Shown here piece after piece: positions 40,125 to 50,900 of a stretch of 64,000 nucleotides of DNA (the stretch's first letter is position 1; every line of letters starts with the position of its first letter). The notes beneath the pieces were generated by a model that worked only from the letters and a program-made list of their open reading frames with translations, searched no databases and had not been told where the DNA came from. Source of the stretch: Drechslerella dactyloides (taxonomy: Eukaryota > Ascomycota > Orbiliomycetes > Orbiliales > Orbiliaceae); contig JAGTWJ010000017.1 in the NCBI GenBank assembly GCA_020064725.1, positions 1,240,001 to 1,304,000 on the forward strand. Direction: 5' to 3'. The position numbers were made by a program, and so were the translations under genes.

Positions 40125-41418
40125 CTGGTAGCGTATCGTCTATCGCCAGCTGGCTGGCTTTGGGGACTAAACTGTTAGAGGTGTTGTATATTTTGCGGCT
40201 GCAACGCGCTATGAATTCCGGTATCGAGGAATTCCGCTGTATATATATCATCATTATGTACATATGCACTCTTATGTGGGAATGGTTAATTGGTATCACT
40301 TGCTGGACTATGGTCGTTTTAAAACTTTAACTCGGAAACCTTATTTGTGATGCTGGAATTCACCGACAAGATCATGACCTTATTCCGACGTCTGTTTAGT
40401 TAATTTGACAGCTTTTGTGCGTCGGCTTTGAGAACAGCCTCGTTCCAAGCCGATTTGAGGGCTCTGGTTAGATCGACAATCAGATGGATATGAAAATGAT
40501 GCTCATTGGGAAAGATTGGCCGAGATTATGGACCTACTGTGGGATAGTGGGAAATTCTGGTTAATGGAATGTATCTGAAATCTCTGTCGTATAGAGTGAA
40601 TTCAGGTAACCGCTCCTAAGATCGCTTTCGGGGGGCAGTCTCACGCCTTGAGTCTATGTTTGGTTTGAAGCTACAATTTGTACCAAGTTTGCACATGTAG
40701 GTAGATTTTTAGTCAGTAACAAGACGGGTGCTGGGTCACCAATAGAAATTGCGTGAACTCATACCCGTCTGGCTTCTAGACTAGGCAGTTTTATAGTCTG
40801 CTAGAATTATGGCTATTCCTGCATTTAAAGCTGGAGTATAATAGTAAGCTAATGCAAAACGGGTCAAAGAGTAACGTTAAATTTATACGATGAACCGCAA
40901 AATAAAGAAAAAAGTGTATAGCGGATATTCGAATATATATATATATTCTTGTGACTGTGCAGTTTGATATCTTGGTGGTCATAAAAACCACCCAGAATAT
41001 TCTCGATGTTTGGGCTTCTGAAAAATAAAAGGTTCATGATTCAGGGATGCTCCGTGGGGTGATCCAGATTCAATCTGCTTTCGGCGAAACTCTATCGGGA
41101 TCGAGTTGCAGGTCGTTCAGCTGCGCGTTGTCGCTTCCAGAGCTTTGTGCTTGACGTCAATTGAAAAGATAAAATAGAACGCGAGTATATGTTTCCAAGT
41201 TAAAGTCGGATCAGGAATATGATCAATGCTGAACATCATGCAGGGACCGTGAGCCTCACTACTTACTTTTCTCCCTGTATAATTATATATAACGGAACTG
41301 GCGACGTCTGCGAATGTATTAAATAACTAGCATGGCCTTAAAAATCGCACAGACTCTTAGGGCACACCACTACGCGTACGATCATTCTCAAACAAAGCTG
41401 AATAAAATCCTTTTGATC
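40125..41418. other. Intergenic between permease and deacetylase
   Basis: About 1.3 kb holding the permease 3' flank and the promoter of the downstream gene. AT-alternating tracts occur at about 40,931-40,947. No open frame of interest was found. Confidence 0.5.
41277..41294 (+). promoter_or_regulatory. TATA-like tract of the CE18 gene
   Basis: A TATAATTATATATAAC tract lies about 130 bases before the chosen ATG at 41,419. Position and composition fit a core promoter; there is no direct evidence. Confidence 0.35.
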
Positions 41419-44400
41419 ATGAGGGTGGAGCTTTCAGTTGCTGCGCTCACTGCTGTGGCCGCTGCTCAGAGCGCAGTAAATGTTAATACCCGAGCTTTAA
41501 TCTTAGCGACCGATACCTCTGGCTCAGCTGCCGTCGGTACGCTTAATTCTTACGGGATACCATACGATAACTTCATTGTTTCGAGCCCAGGATATATGCT
41601 CCCGTTCTTGAAGAACGGCGACGATAACTGCAAGTATGGTGTTATTGTGATATTCCGCCAGCTGTATGGCATTGACTCCTCTGGAAAATGGGGATCTTTT
41701 ATCAACCCGGACCAGTGGCAAGATATATACGACTATCAGACGGCATGCGGTGTAAGGTTAATTCACCTAGCCGCTAAGCCAGACCAGGAGGACTTTGCTT
41801 GTACACTCATCAACAGTACCGACGCTACCGAGTCCAACACTCTCTACTCTGCGGATCATCAGTATTTCTTGGACACAACAGTTGCTCAGAATGAATTTCC
41901 AACTGCAAATTTGAAGTGAGCCCAACCTACTGGATCAAGTGGACTCACATACACGAATCTTGAAACAATCGGTATTAATTTGGATAACGTAATCCATAAG
42001 CGAGCGTGCCACCCAAGCAAGCATACCATTATTTACCATCGACATATCTTTCTACCTTTATACTATATTATTCTATAATAATTATAATAGCTATCAATTT
42101 AATTGAATCTAGAGTTATACTTGCTTTTAAAATTATAAAAAAAGATAAAAAATTAAGTATTTAAACTGTTATTAAGCACTATAATGTCTCTTGAATAATA
42201 ATTACCTGCCAACATAATAGCATATTATCGTAATATGATATTACACCCAATTCACAAAAACTTATAATTCTAAAAGAGGAAGTTATTATCTAATATATAC
42301 TTAAGCTGATTTTATGATTATTTCATCCTAGGCTATCTAATGTGAAAGATATGGCTAATTAGCTGCTTTCTATATATAATAATAACAATATATTATATAT
42401 TGGTAAGAATTAGGCCACTAACTTTATTAAACATTGTTTAGAATTTAAAATATGTTTATCTTAAAAATATAATTATTAGTAAGTTAAATATAAAGATTTT
42501 AAACTTATTAGGGGTTAATTCTAATTTATATAAGTTATAAAAGTTAAATATAGTATTTTAGATAACAATATCTATAATTTTAATAAAATAGGTTTTATAA
42601 TAAGTATTATTTTAATTATTATAGTTGTTATAGGTGCTAAGTGCTGTAGCAGAACTAAGTTAGTATAACCTAGGAACCATAAATGGGTAACAGTCATTCA
42701 AAGTATTAATACCTAAGGTTAGGCTATATTACTATTTATTATCCTTATAGGCTAATACTACCTATCTAGCTGGTATACAAAGTATAATTTACCAAAAACC
42801 TAGATAATTATAACTACTAATAATGGTTAGACAATAAATAAGAAAAATATAAAATAGATTTAATATTTTAATTAATTTTCAATACTATATTATAAAGGCA
42901 TATACTGTTTATTGATTCTTAATAATCATAAAAATTACTATTCAACTGAATTCAAACTCTATTGCTAGAAGTATAAGATTATTATATTCTATATGTCTTT
43001 ATATTTATTATATTTTTTTCAACTACTAAATATTAGTTACTTTACTTTATTAAAATAAGTATATACTTATAAGATTAAGGGTTTAATATATATATATATT
43101 ATTTATATTAATAAACTAGAGTTTCTATCTAGCTTTTATAAGGTATTTACTACTTTAATAACTGAAAAGAATATATATAGTACCTTTACTAAAACTGGTA
43201 TTTTATCTTATAATCTAGAAATAGTTTTTTCAAAACTAAATGTAGTATTAATATTTTCCCCCATAAATTTTTATCCTAGTATAGTAGTATAAATTATTAA
43301 AATATTAAAGAATTTTATAAAAACAGATCTACAATTAAAGTTTATTAAGAACCAAATTACCTAGCATTAGAGCAGCTTTCCAACATCTATCATAGCTACT
43401 ATAGACTAGTTTACCAAAGATACACAATTTATAATACATAAACTATCATTTTTACATATAAAGACCACTACATTCTGGGCAACCAATAAGATATTAAGCA
43501 AACACCAAAAAATATTAAAAAATCACTTATAAAATAAAAGATTATTTAATATAAAAAAAATATACAATATTTTGGCTTAAAATATAATAAAAAAATAGTT
43601 ATAATAAGAAACCTACTAACATAATATCTAACTAGAGAAAAATAGTATAAAGTTATAAGATTATAATAAATATAACAAAGCTAGGCATAATATACAAATT
43701 TATTAAAAGGTTGTTTAAATATATAATTAATTTATTTACCATATAATTATAATGTATCTATAACAAGATAGTGGTATAATTGATGCTTCCATCGGCATGG
43801 TGTTAAAAAATGGCATGCTCGCTTGGGTGGCACGCTCGCTTATGGATTACGTTATTTGGTAGGAATCCTAAGAATGCACATTTAACCAACGTCCGGCATA
43901 CGCCTGGCCGCTGCGACGACAGCCTACTCCAATATGCGGGAAACATGACTTCTCAAACCGCTTTTCTCTACAACGAACGTTTATCTGTGACTAGTCCTGC
44001 CAGTGGTACACCTCCATCTGTTGCTCAGCCGGCTTTGGGTGTCATTAATAGGTATAGCACGGGCCGAGAGCAGATGGCATTCTTCACGACATTCGCACCA
44101 CTGGCTCCAGCATCCGCTTATATGAATCACATTTGGATACACTGGGGCCTTAGGGGTATTATTCCGGGCCGCAGAGCCGTGAACTTGGGCTTGCAAGGTA
44201 AGATAATCTGGTAGCATCAGAAAGATGCACTGTGATTGAGATGTCCCAAGTGTATAGCAACTAATCACGACCATTTCCGTAACATCCAGTCGACGACCTG
44301 TTCCTGCCTACGGAAATTCACTCTGCCAATTATTCCTATCGTATGACAGCCGATGACGTTGTTAATCATGCTAAATGGCAAAGTGATATCAACAATCGCT

Positions 44401-45960
44401 TGACTGCCTCAAACCCGGGTAGCGAAATATTCTTTGAGTTCGGTTACAATGGCAATGGCGTCTTCATCTATGACCAGACGGTACTTGGACTAGATAAGAA
44501 CGGAACGTGTCCAGGTTCTATCGTCTATAATGGCACTCAACCTGTCACATCTCTGGAATATGCGAAGCCTCCGGGCACGGGAATGGATCTCTGGCCGAGC
44601 GCACAGACCTACAACTGGCCGGAGAAATGTATCATCTCCGACCCCCTTGCCAGAATTTTCGCGCAGAAAAACACTGGTGGTGAGAACATTAACGGTGTAT
44701 CGGATGTTTTTGGCTTAGTATCTCATACATTCACGCATCAGGATGAGAACCCAATTACCCTCTCCGACGCTATGAAGGAGATCCAATATAACCGGATGTT
44801 TGCGCGGGCGTCCTTCTTTGATCAGACGCAAAGATTCAGCAGTCACAGTCTTATTCCGCCTTCCATCACCGGGTTGCACAATGCAGATGCTATCGAGGCG
44901 TGGATACAGAATGGGATTCAGTATGTTGTGGGAGACAACACTCGCGCTCCGCTGAGGAATCCGGTAAGAATCAATTTCAGGACCGCAATCAAGGAAGAAG
45001 GAACGATCGAGACACTGACAGTCACGTCGTAGCAAAATGATCACTGGCCTTTGGTAACTCAGGGGGGCAATGGCTTCACTGGCTTATTTGTAATTCCGCG
45101 ATGGTTAAGCGGTATCTATTTCAATGCGTTCGTCGCTCTTGATCAACCTTGATTCTTGGGATTCCTTCCTAACTCGAAGTTTCGCTACATAGCGACGGAC
45201 CTGCAACTAATTTGCAGGCATGGCAAGACGTTTCTCCGAGCCAGGCCACAAACAATTTCACGGACTTGTTGAGCACTGAAAGAACGACAACAAGCCAGCG
45301 CTTGTTAAACATGTACAATGATCCATTCAGCTTTCATCAGGTACGTACGCTGCTAACGTTCATCATCCAACCGAGGAGATGATGTAAATTACGGCCGCTA
45401 AGAGATTCTACTAGGCCAACCTTCGTGTCTGGGCAAATCCTGGAGTCTCTATCGATGGGTTGGGAACTACCGGGGTCACTGGACCATGGTCTCTCATTCA
45501 AATGTGGGTCGAGAGCATCCTTGATGAATTTACGCAATACGTGAACTGGCCTGTGCGAACTTTGATGCAAGATGACGTAGGTGCCTCTCCAATCGGAATT
45601 CTTATCTTCTGTGCATGGACACTTATTCTAATCGCCTTGGTAACATAATAGCTGGGCAGCGATTATGTCGCGAGAATGAACAGGGATCTTTACAGTGATT
45701 ACAGCGTGGCATGGACTACTTCACGAGGACCGGATGGGACCAGATATATAACGGGGTTTACCGTTGATATTGGCAACTCCAGTTGGTCAGGGGAAGTCCC
45801 AGTTATGCTTCCAGGTGATCTCGTCAGCGTGTATGGTGCACGGATCGAGCAATATGGTAATGAGCCCAGTACTCTCTGGGTTTCCAAGGTGCCGTCATCA
45901 TTTACCTTGAGAAACCCTACCAAAATGCAAGTATCTTCGTCCACTATTTATCTTTTGTAG
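41419..45960 (+). CDS. Secreted CE18 (Agd3-like) polysaccharide deacetylase, 7 exons, transposon in intron 1
   Basis: The assembled protein is 739 aa. Exons: 41419-41915, 43863-44197, 44290-44963, 45033-45127, 45193-45340, 45415-45576 and 45652-45960, all in frame. A signal peptide (MRVELSVAALTAVAAAQ) decides the start over an upstream in-frame ATG at 41,332. Landmarks of the Agd3 family are GREQMAFF, HIWIHWGLRG, VDDLF (Asp279-Asp280), SHTFTH (His423, His427), PPSITGLHN, YVVGDNTR and FSFHQANLRV. By analogy with NodB-type esterases, Asp279 is the base, and Asp280, His423 and His427 bind metal. Characterised Agd3 removes acetyl groups from galactosaminogalactan outside the cell, which helps the polymer adhere. 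The other genes of that pathway are not in this window. Intron 1 is 1,947 nt because a transposon lies in it; the ancestral intron would be about 79 nt. Confidence 0.88.
41987..42038 (+). repeat. Left terminal inverted repeat
   Basis: Begins ACGTAATCCATAAGCGAGCG and matches the reverse complement of the right end for 52 bases with four mismatches (positions 33, 39, 45 and 50). The first 32 bases are identical. Preceded by the TA target duplicate at 41,985-41,986. Confidence 0.92.
43801..43852 (-). repeat. Right terminal inverted repeat
   Basis: Reverse complement begins ACGTAATCCATAAGCGAGCG and pairs with the left end over 52 bases. Followed directly by the second TA at 43,853-43,854. The host intron then ends eight bases later at TAG (43,860-43,862). 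Confidence 0.92.
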
Positions 45961-45990
45961 ATCGAGATATGGCAGAGGATGTTGACAAAC

Positions 45991-46327
45991 GGTAGATAGT
46001 CTAGAATCTCAAGTCAAGATACTCTCGCCGGCCCCAACATCAATTACAACAACCCCACCGGTGCCAGATCTCCCAACCACTACCACTTTTAATAGTTTAT
46101 CAATTTCAAATGTCCATTCTGTCGGACTGATCTCGATGTCGCCAGCGTCGCCTCTGTCTGCATCGCCCACCGTAACGGGGGAAACCAAGAAGAGAATTAT
46201 TCTCGCGGAAGGAGCAGCAATGTATGAGTGGGATTTTGAGGGCAGAGATCCAGAGGAGAGCTCCATCAGAGAGGAGAACGAGAGACGATATGCCCACAAG
46301 AGGAAGAGAGGCAGGAGTCCCCGCTAG
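45991..46327 (+). CDS. Ser/Thr/Pro-rich open frame after CE18, possible extension or remnant
   Basis: An open frame of about 110 codons runs to a TAG at 46,325-46,327 without its own early ATG. Its first two thirds are Ser/Thr/Pro-rich (for example SITTTPPVPDLPTTTT). It then turns charged (EGAAMYEWDFEGRDPEESS) and ends in a basic tail (RRYAHKRKRGRSPR). The bias looks like real protein. It could be a C-terminal exon of the CE18 gene, joined by a weak donor near 45,944 or 45,954 to the TAG at 45,996-45,998. It could also be a relic of another gene. No family is recognised. Confidence 0.3.
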
Positions 46328-46676
46328 TGATATGTGCAAGGCGCAAGGGTGAATCTGGGTCAAGTTTTATTTGACCGATGAGCTCATATAACTTGTCTTG
46401 CAAACCAGACGCCTTCCTTTGGCTGCGAAATCATGTAACGTTTTTGTGATTTTGTTAAAATGGTATCTAAAGTGTGGAGTGGCTTGCATGTCTGACACAT
46501 TTCAAAGCTTAATGGGTCATTTATAAATAATAATAATATCAATGCTTCCGTAGAACCAATAGGAGCTTTGTCATAACATACTAGTCGGATGTTTATATAT
46601 ACAGCGTTCCTAGACTGTTGGTACGTTAATAAAATATCTGACTCGTCGAGGTGAGACGGAAAGTAGGTCTTACGCT

Positions 46677-47834
46677 CTATCTTAGAGCCGAAACCCCCCA
46701 ATCTTGGACACTATCTGTTTGAAGACGAACATCTTTCTCCAAAGCAACTTCGAGTACTTGCATGGCACTATCTCGAGCTTTCTTGAAGGTTAACTCGTTG
46801 CCTTGTTCTGCAAACCCGATTGAGACCCAAACTGTGACGTGGGCACCAGCTCCAAGCATAACTTCTCTTAGTATGCCTTCAGGCAGCTGCCCCATCCCGC
46901 TCTTGTACTCTGAGCAAAGCCCTAGAGTCAGATGCTTAGCAGCAGCCTTCGCATCCGGACAGCTGCTGAAATCTCCTGCTTCCCATACTTCTGCCACCAT
47001 CTGCGATAATTCTGTAGCGGCATCGGAGGGTCGAATCATTTCCCAGTCCACGATGTACAGCGACTCTAGCTCTCCATCTTTGTTTAAATTGACCAGAACA
47101 TTCCCTGTCCAGAAGTCACCCATGATGACCGTATCACCGCTCTCCAGAGCATTGCTTTTCTCCTTGTCGCAATATATTTTTACCTTTTCTTTGGTATCTT
47201 GTGACAGGTCGGGATATTCTTTCGCCAAAGCCTCCTCTAGTCGCCCGCAAGTCCTCCAGCTAGCGATAACGCGGGCATCTTTATTTTCATACTTGCGCAA
47301 AGTTTCGGCATTTTGGCCCCATTTGTGCAATCCCGAAAGGTATCTCCCAAGCTCTTGTCCGATTTTTCTGAAGACGGTAGCATCGGGGATATTCTCTCCG
47401 AGTAGTAGGTTCTTCAACGTCGTACTTCCTGGCCCTGCATCTTCTGTGATCATCACACGGTTGCTCTCGTCAACCCAGTAGACTTCTGGTGTTTTAACAA
47501 ATGCTGTGTTTGGGACGTCACGTAAAGCATAAAGCTCGAACGGCCATAGATCCCAGACGACAGTTTGACCGCCAATTTGAAAAACGTAAGGAGTGGAATG
47601 TTTGAGGATTGCGGTTGAAGGTGGTGTGCTAGCGCTAGTCTCGTTTCGGATGGCGAGAGGAGTTGTGAAGGTGAGCCGGTGAACACCGTTCCCGATGCCA
47701 GTTGTTAGCTCGGTCACAGACTTGGGATGGCGGAAATCCTCCGGGAATGTAGTATCATTGACAGATGATAGATATGCCAGAACTTGATCTGTAGATTTTA
47801 GCATCTCTAGCTTTGGAGGATGCGCGTCGGCCAT
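46677..47834 (-). CDS. APH/choline-kinase-fold phosphotransferase
   Basis: A 385-aa, single-exon protein of the aminoglycoside phosphotransferase (APH) superfamily, whose members phosphorylate small hydroxylated molecules with ATP. Visible features are a candidate ATP-lysine in AILKHS (Lys78), a linker with WDLWPFE, the catalytic-loop motif MGDFWTGNVLV (Asp240, Asn245), and the metal-binding motif IVDWE (Asp263). The usual His of the HGD loop is Met here (MGD). The N-terminal nucleotide loop (TGIGNGVHRL) is well formed. The frame is open further upstream only from TTG; the ATG at 47,834 gives a natural N-terminus. No signal peptide remains with that start, so a cytosolic enzyme is expected. 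The substrate is unknown. It is convergent with the CE18 gene and in the same direction as the FAD oxidase. Confidence 0.85.
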   Translation of the reverse strand: MADAHPPKLEMLKSTDQVLAYLSSVNDTTFPEDFRHPKSVTELTTGIGNGVHRLTFTTPLAIRNETSASTPPSTAILKHSTPYVFQIGGQTVVWDLWPFELYALRDVPNTAFVKTPEVYWVDESNRVMITEDAGPGSTTLKNLLLGENIPDATVFRKIGQELGRYLSGLHKWGQNAETLRKYENKDARVIASWRTCGRLEEALAKEYPDLSQDTKEKVKIYCDKEKSNALESGDTVIMGDFWTGNVLVNLNKDGELESLYIVDWEMIRPSDAATELSQMVAEVWEAGDFSSCPDAKAAAKHLTLGLCSEYKSGMGQLPEGILREVMLGAGAHVTVWVSIGFAEQGNELTFKKARDSAMQVLEVALEKDVRLQTDSVQDWGVSALR

Positions 47835-48723
47835 CGCGAGAGTGATGGAAGCAATTCTTAACCAAGTGGATATTTGAACCAACGAAAATTCTTTGGGGAA
47901 CCGGGCTCTGATAGCTATAGCCTTTGTTTTGTAAACCGGATGCTGGACGCACGGTAACTAGGGTAGACCGGGAGCAAACAGAATTTGCCCCAAGGATACG
48001 TCCTTTGAATGGATTCTAGAAACAAATACGTACCTCGTGCTGAGGGTCGTCGACCGGGCGTAACAACCAAACTTATAACTTATAAAGCAGAAAATCTCAA
48101 AATGATTCATAATGATATCAAAAGGTAAGAATGCTAACCTTGGGTGTAGAACACAACACATGTTGGCCTGGAACCAGATGCTGTCTGCCGGCTGGCATCA
48201 CGTCGGACCGTCTGACCAACTCAAATATGGCCAAGTAAGCATGCCAGAGGTCGGCGTCTTGTTCACGAGACAACATCAGCACCCGTATATCCAATATTAA
48301 CAAATGACGGCCAGGAACTAATCTTGGCGATCACTATGTAATACACCATATTCCAGTAAATGCTTGAAGTTCCATGGATAAAATAAGAATAGAAAAATGG
48401 ACATCTGGATACTACTAGTAGTAGCCGGTATATGATTCTGAGAAGACACCCTATCTGGATACTGAATCTCTTCTCATTTAAGTTTGTATCGATTTCAACA
48501 GCAACTTCATATTGCATTCCCAAGCACGACCTCGACACGCCTCTAACTTGTAATTATCTGACAAGAAGTGAATAGGTCATGGATATACACAGAAAGAAAT
48601 ACATACAGTTGAAGAAAAAACAGGATGCTCTGAGATGTATGGACAAGCAAACGAGAATACTAATGAACACTGCTATAAGACACCAAGTTTTGGACATGAT
48701 TGTCCGCGGGACGACCTGTAAGA
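47835..48723. other. Intergenic between kinase and FAD oxidase
   Basis: About 0.9 kb holding the kinase promoter and the 3' flank of the FAD oxidase. Only short frames of up to about 91 codons, without motifs, are present. Confidence 0.5.
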
Positions 48724-50651
48724 TTACCAGTAGTTCCTGGCACAGGATTCAGCAGCACCAGGAACTTTGAATCCACCCGGAACTGAGTTTTGGAAGAGTC
48801 CATAAGGATCGTACTTCCTAGCCACAGTCTTCATTCTGTTAACCGAGGCACTTCCATAATTTTCGATGACGTCGATATCCTTCCCGGCGTAGTTGAGATA
48901 ATAGTATGGGTGATAGACGCCCTTCGACTTGACGTAGCTGATGCAAGCACTTAGGCACTGGTCGAGAGCTTGGATGATCGCAGCGTCCTTGGATGGGTCG
49001 TTCCACTGATGGGTGAGGTTGATGATTACCATGGTGCCACTGTTATTCTCCAGACCGAGTGAGTTCCCTCCGGTGCTTGTGCCAGCCCTAGCAGCAGCTT
49101 GCGAAATCGGCTGGAAGGCGATTGTTCCCTGGAAACCATTGACAGTGCCGAATTTACTAACGACCTTGTCGTTCCAGATGTTCCATAAGGCAGAGTATAT
49201 ATCTCTTTGTGCGTATGCAGAGAAATCTCGCATATCTTGACGAAGTCCAGTGACATCGCTGGCCCCGAGCTCGATGGCCACGGTGCCATAAGGCCGGACT
49301 TGGACTGTGTTCGCAAGCGTAAAATTCTTTAACTCGTTAGCGTCGTTGCACTTGGTCAAGATTTCCTTCAATGCTACGCCGGTTTCTGCCCTGGGAGCAT
49401 TTCTGAAGGCCGTGAACGCTCCTAAGTGCAGATTCATAGCACCAACATAAACAAAGGCCGAAATCAAATGGGTAATTGCAAAGTCGGATGCATCGGCTTT
49501 ATGGTAGTTGTAAATGATAGGGAAGAGTTTAGGGATGGCGTTCGGCAGAAACTGTAGCTGACCAGCGTAGACGCCAGGGCAAGGAAACGTGTAGAGGTCG
49601 AAACGAGTCACAATGCCGAAGTTGGAGGATCCTCCTTTAAGGGCACGGAACAGATCTGAGTTTTCCCTGGCGTTCGCATTTACGATGCACCCGTTGTACA
49701 GTACGACTTGAAAGTTCATGACTTGATCGGCAGCAAACCTGTCCGAGTGGTTAATAAAACATCACGGTGCTAGAGCATGGAGTTTACTTACCCGCGCTCG
49801 TTCGTGAGATAGCTAATGCCCCTACAGAGTCATATACCATTAGTATTCGTGATATAGTGAGCTTTTGGCGACGGCGGAGACAAGCCACAATATTCAACTT
49901 ACCCTCCAAGTGTCAATCCAGAGACGCCAACACTTGACATGCGGCCGCCCAATACCATTAACTTCTGTTCGTCCAGACGCTTGTAAACCTCGCCCCAACG
50001 CTGGCCGGCTCCCACTTGAACATAGTTTGGACCATTCCTGGACGATTGGATAGTGACTTCGTCGAGATCGGCCGTACTGATGAGGACACCGTTTTGAACA
50101 TTGGCCCATCCTTTGATAGAACTGTGACCACCGCTGACAACGTTGAAGTCGGCGTTGGTACAGGAGATGATCCGCATACCAAGGGAGAGCTCGTCGACGG
50201 TAGATGGACGAAAAACACACGCTGGCGTCATGTATGTTGTAGAGGACCAAAAAGCTGGATTATTCCACAAGAAGAATTCATTGGTCCCCGTTTTGGCCAG
50301 TTTTTTGGGGCATGCAAAAAACAGGGCGGCGCAGGCAATCATTCCGAGAACTGATTGACTTACATGCCTCCTATGAAGCTTCGCCCGCTGGATATCGTGT
50401 CCCGTCATATTGATGTGTGTACCGACGATACCAACATCCACCGGGAGTGGGTTCTCGGTAACAGTACCATTGGCACCCAGCTCTCTCTCAGCTTTAGCTA
50501 GGATATCGGTGATGTTGATACTGGGGAAGCCGAACGTAGCGTCGCCATCGACAGCAGGGGGGTCTGCGGGAGGGTCTAGTGCGACGACACTAAGAGTCCG
50601 CGATAGCGCCCATAGCAGTCCAATAGCAAGTCTTGACGAGAGATGAACCAT
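48724..50651 (-). CDS. Secreted FAD-linked oxidoreductase (BBE-type), 3 exons
   Basis: The assembled protein is 597 aa. Exons in order: 50651-49903, 49821-49792 and 49738-48724, in frame. A signal peptide (MVHLSSRLAIGLLWALSRTL) precedes a PCMH-type FAD domain: PACVFRPSTVDEL, then VVSGGHSSIKGW, where His176 is the likely covalent FAD anchor, VGAGQRWGEVY, and SVGVSGLTLGGGISYL. The second covalent Cys of bicovalent BBE enzymes is replaced (GRMSSVG), so single attachment is expected. The C-terminal BBE motif is NYAGKD...RKYDPYGLFQNSVPGGF. Such enzymes oxidise alcohols, sugars or alkaloid-like amines with O2. A 72-nt in-frame stretch at about 50,360-50,431 has GT..AG ends and might be an additional intron; it is left in here. 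The substrate is unknown. Neighbouring genes give only weak hints. Confidence 0.9.
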
Positions 50652-50891
50652 CTTGCCGGCTCGCGGTGCGACGAGGGCCAAAGGATACTGGTGAGTCTAA
50701 AGCGATGTCGACAGAATAGGCTGGTTTATGGTCGAGAAAGAAGGGAAGGATGACTCGGCTAAGTTTTTGAAGCAAGGTACAAACTCTGTTAAAGATAGAC
50801 TGAGAATTAAAGTAAAAGGGAGGAGCTGAAGAGCTGGTGAAGATGTCAGACGAGATAGCTGAAGAGCCCGTGATATTGCTGGAGTATTGTA

Positions 50892-50900
50892 CCTTATATA
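50892..50900 (-). promoter_or_regulatory. TATA box of the FAD oxidase gene
   Basis: On the minus strand TATATAAGG lies about 245 bases before the ATG at 50,651. It is a strong match to a TATA element, with a leader length that is reasonable for fungi. Confidence 0.45.

Larger units (their letters stand above)
41987..43852. mobile_element. Tc1/mariner (Fot1/pogo-like) DNA transposon relic, AT-mutated
   Basis: The element is 1,866 bp, bounded by near-perfect 52-bp terminal inverted repeats and a TA duplication (41,985-41,986 and 43,853-43,854). Size, TA target and long TIRs fit the fungal Fot1/Pot2 class. The interior is extremely AT-rich with stops in every frame, and no transposase is readable. 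The loss of C/G is as expected after repeat-induced point mutation. Two of the four TIR mismatches are transitions of the RIP type (A on the left where G is on the right). It sits wholly inside intron 1 of the CE18 gene. The subclass is inferred from architecture only. Confidence 0.88.

Noticed and set aside
41332..41418. Upstream in-frame ATG of the deacetylase
   Set aside because: Starting at 41,332 would bury the signal peptide behind 29 hydrophilic residues; the ATG at 41,419 gives a standard secretion signal.
46762..47481. 239-codon plus-strand frame
   Set aside because: It is the antisense shadow of the APH-like kinase, whose minus-strand frame holds the catalytic motifs.
30225..50651. 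Classical secondary-metabolite gene cluster
   Set aside because: A LaeA-like methyltransferase and a BBE oxidase are suggestive, but no polyketide, peptide, terpene or RiPP core gene is present.
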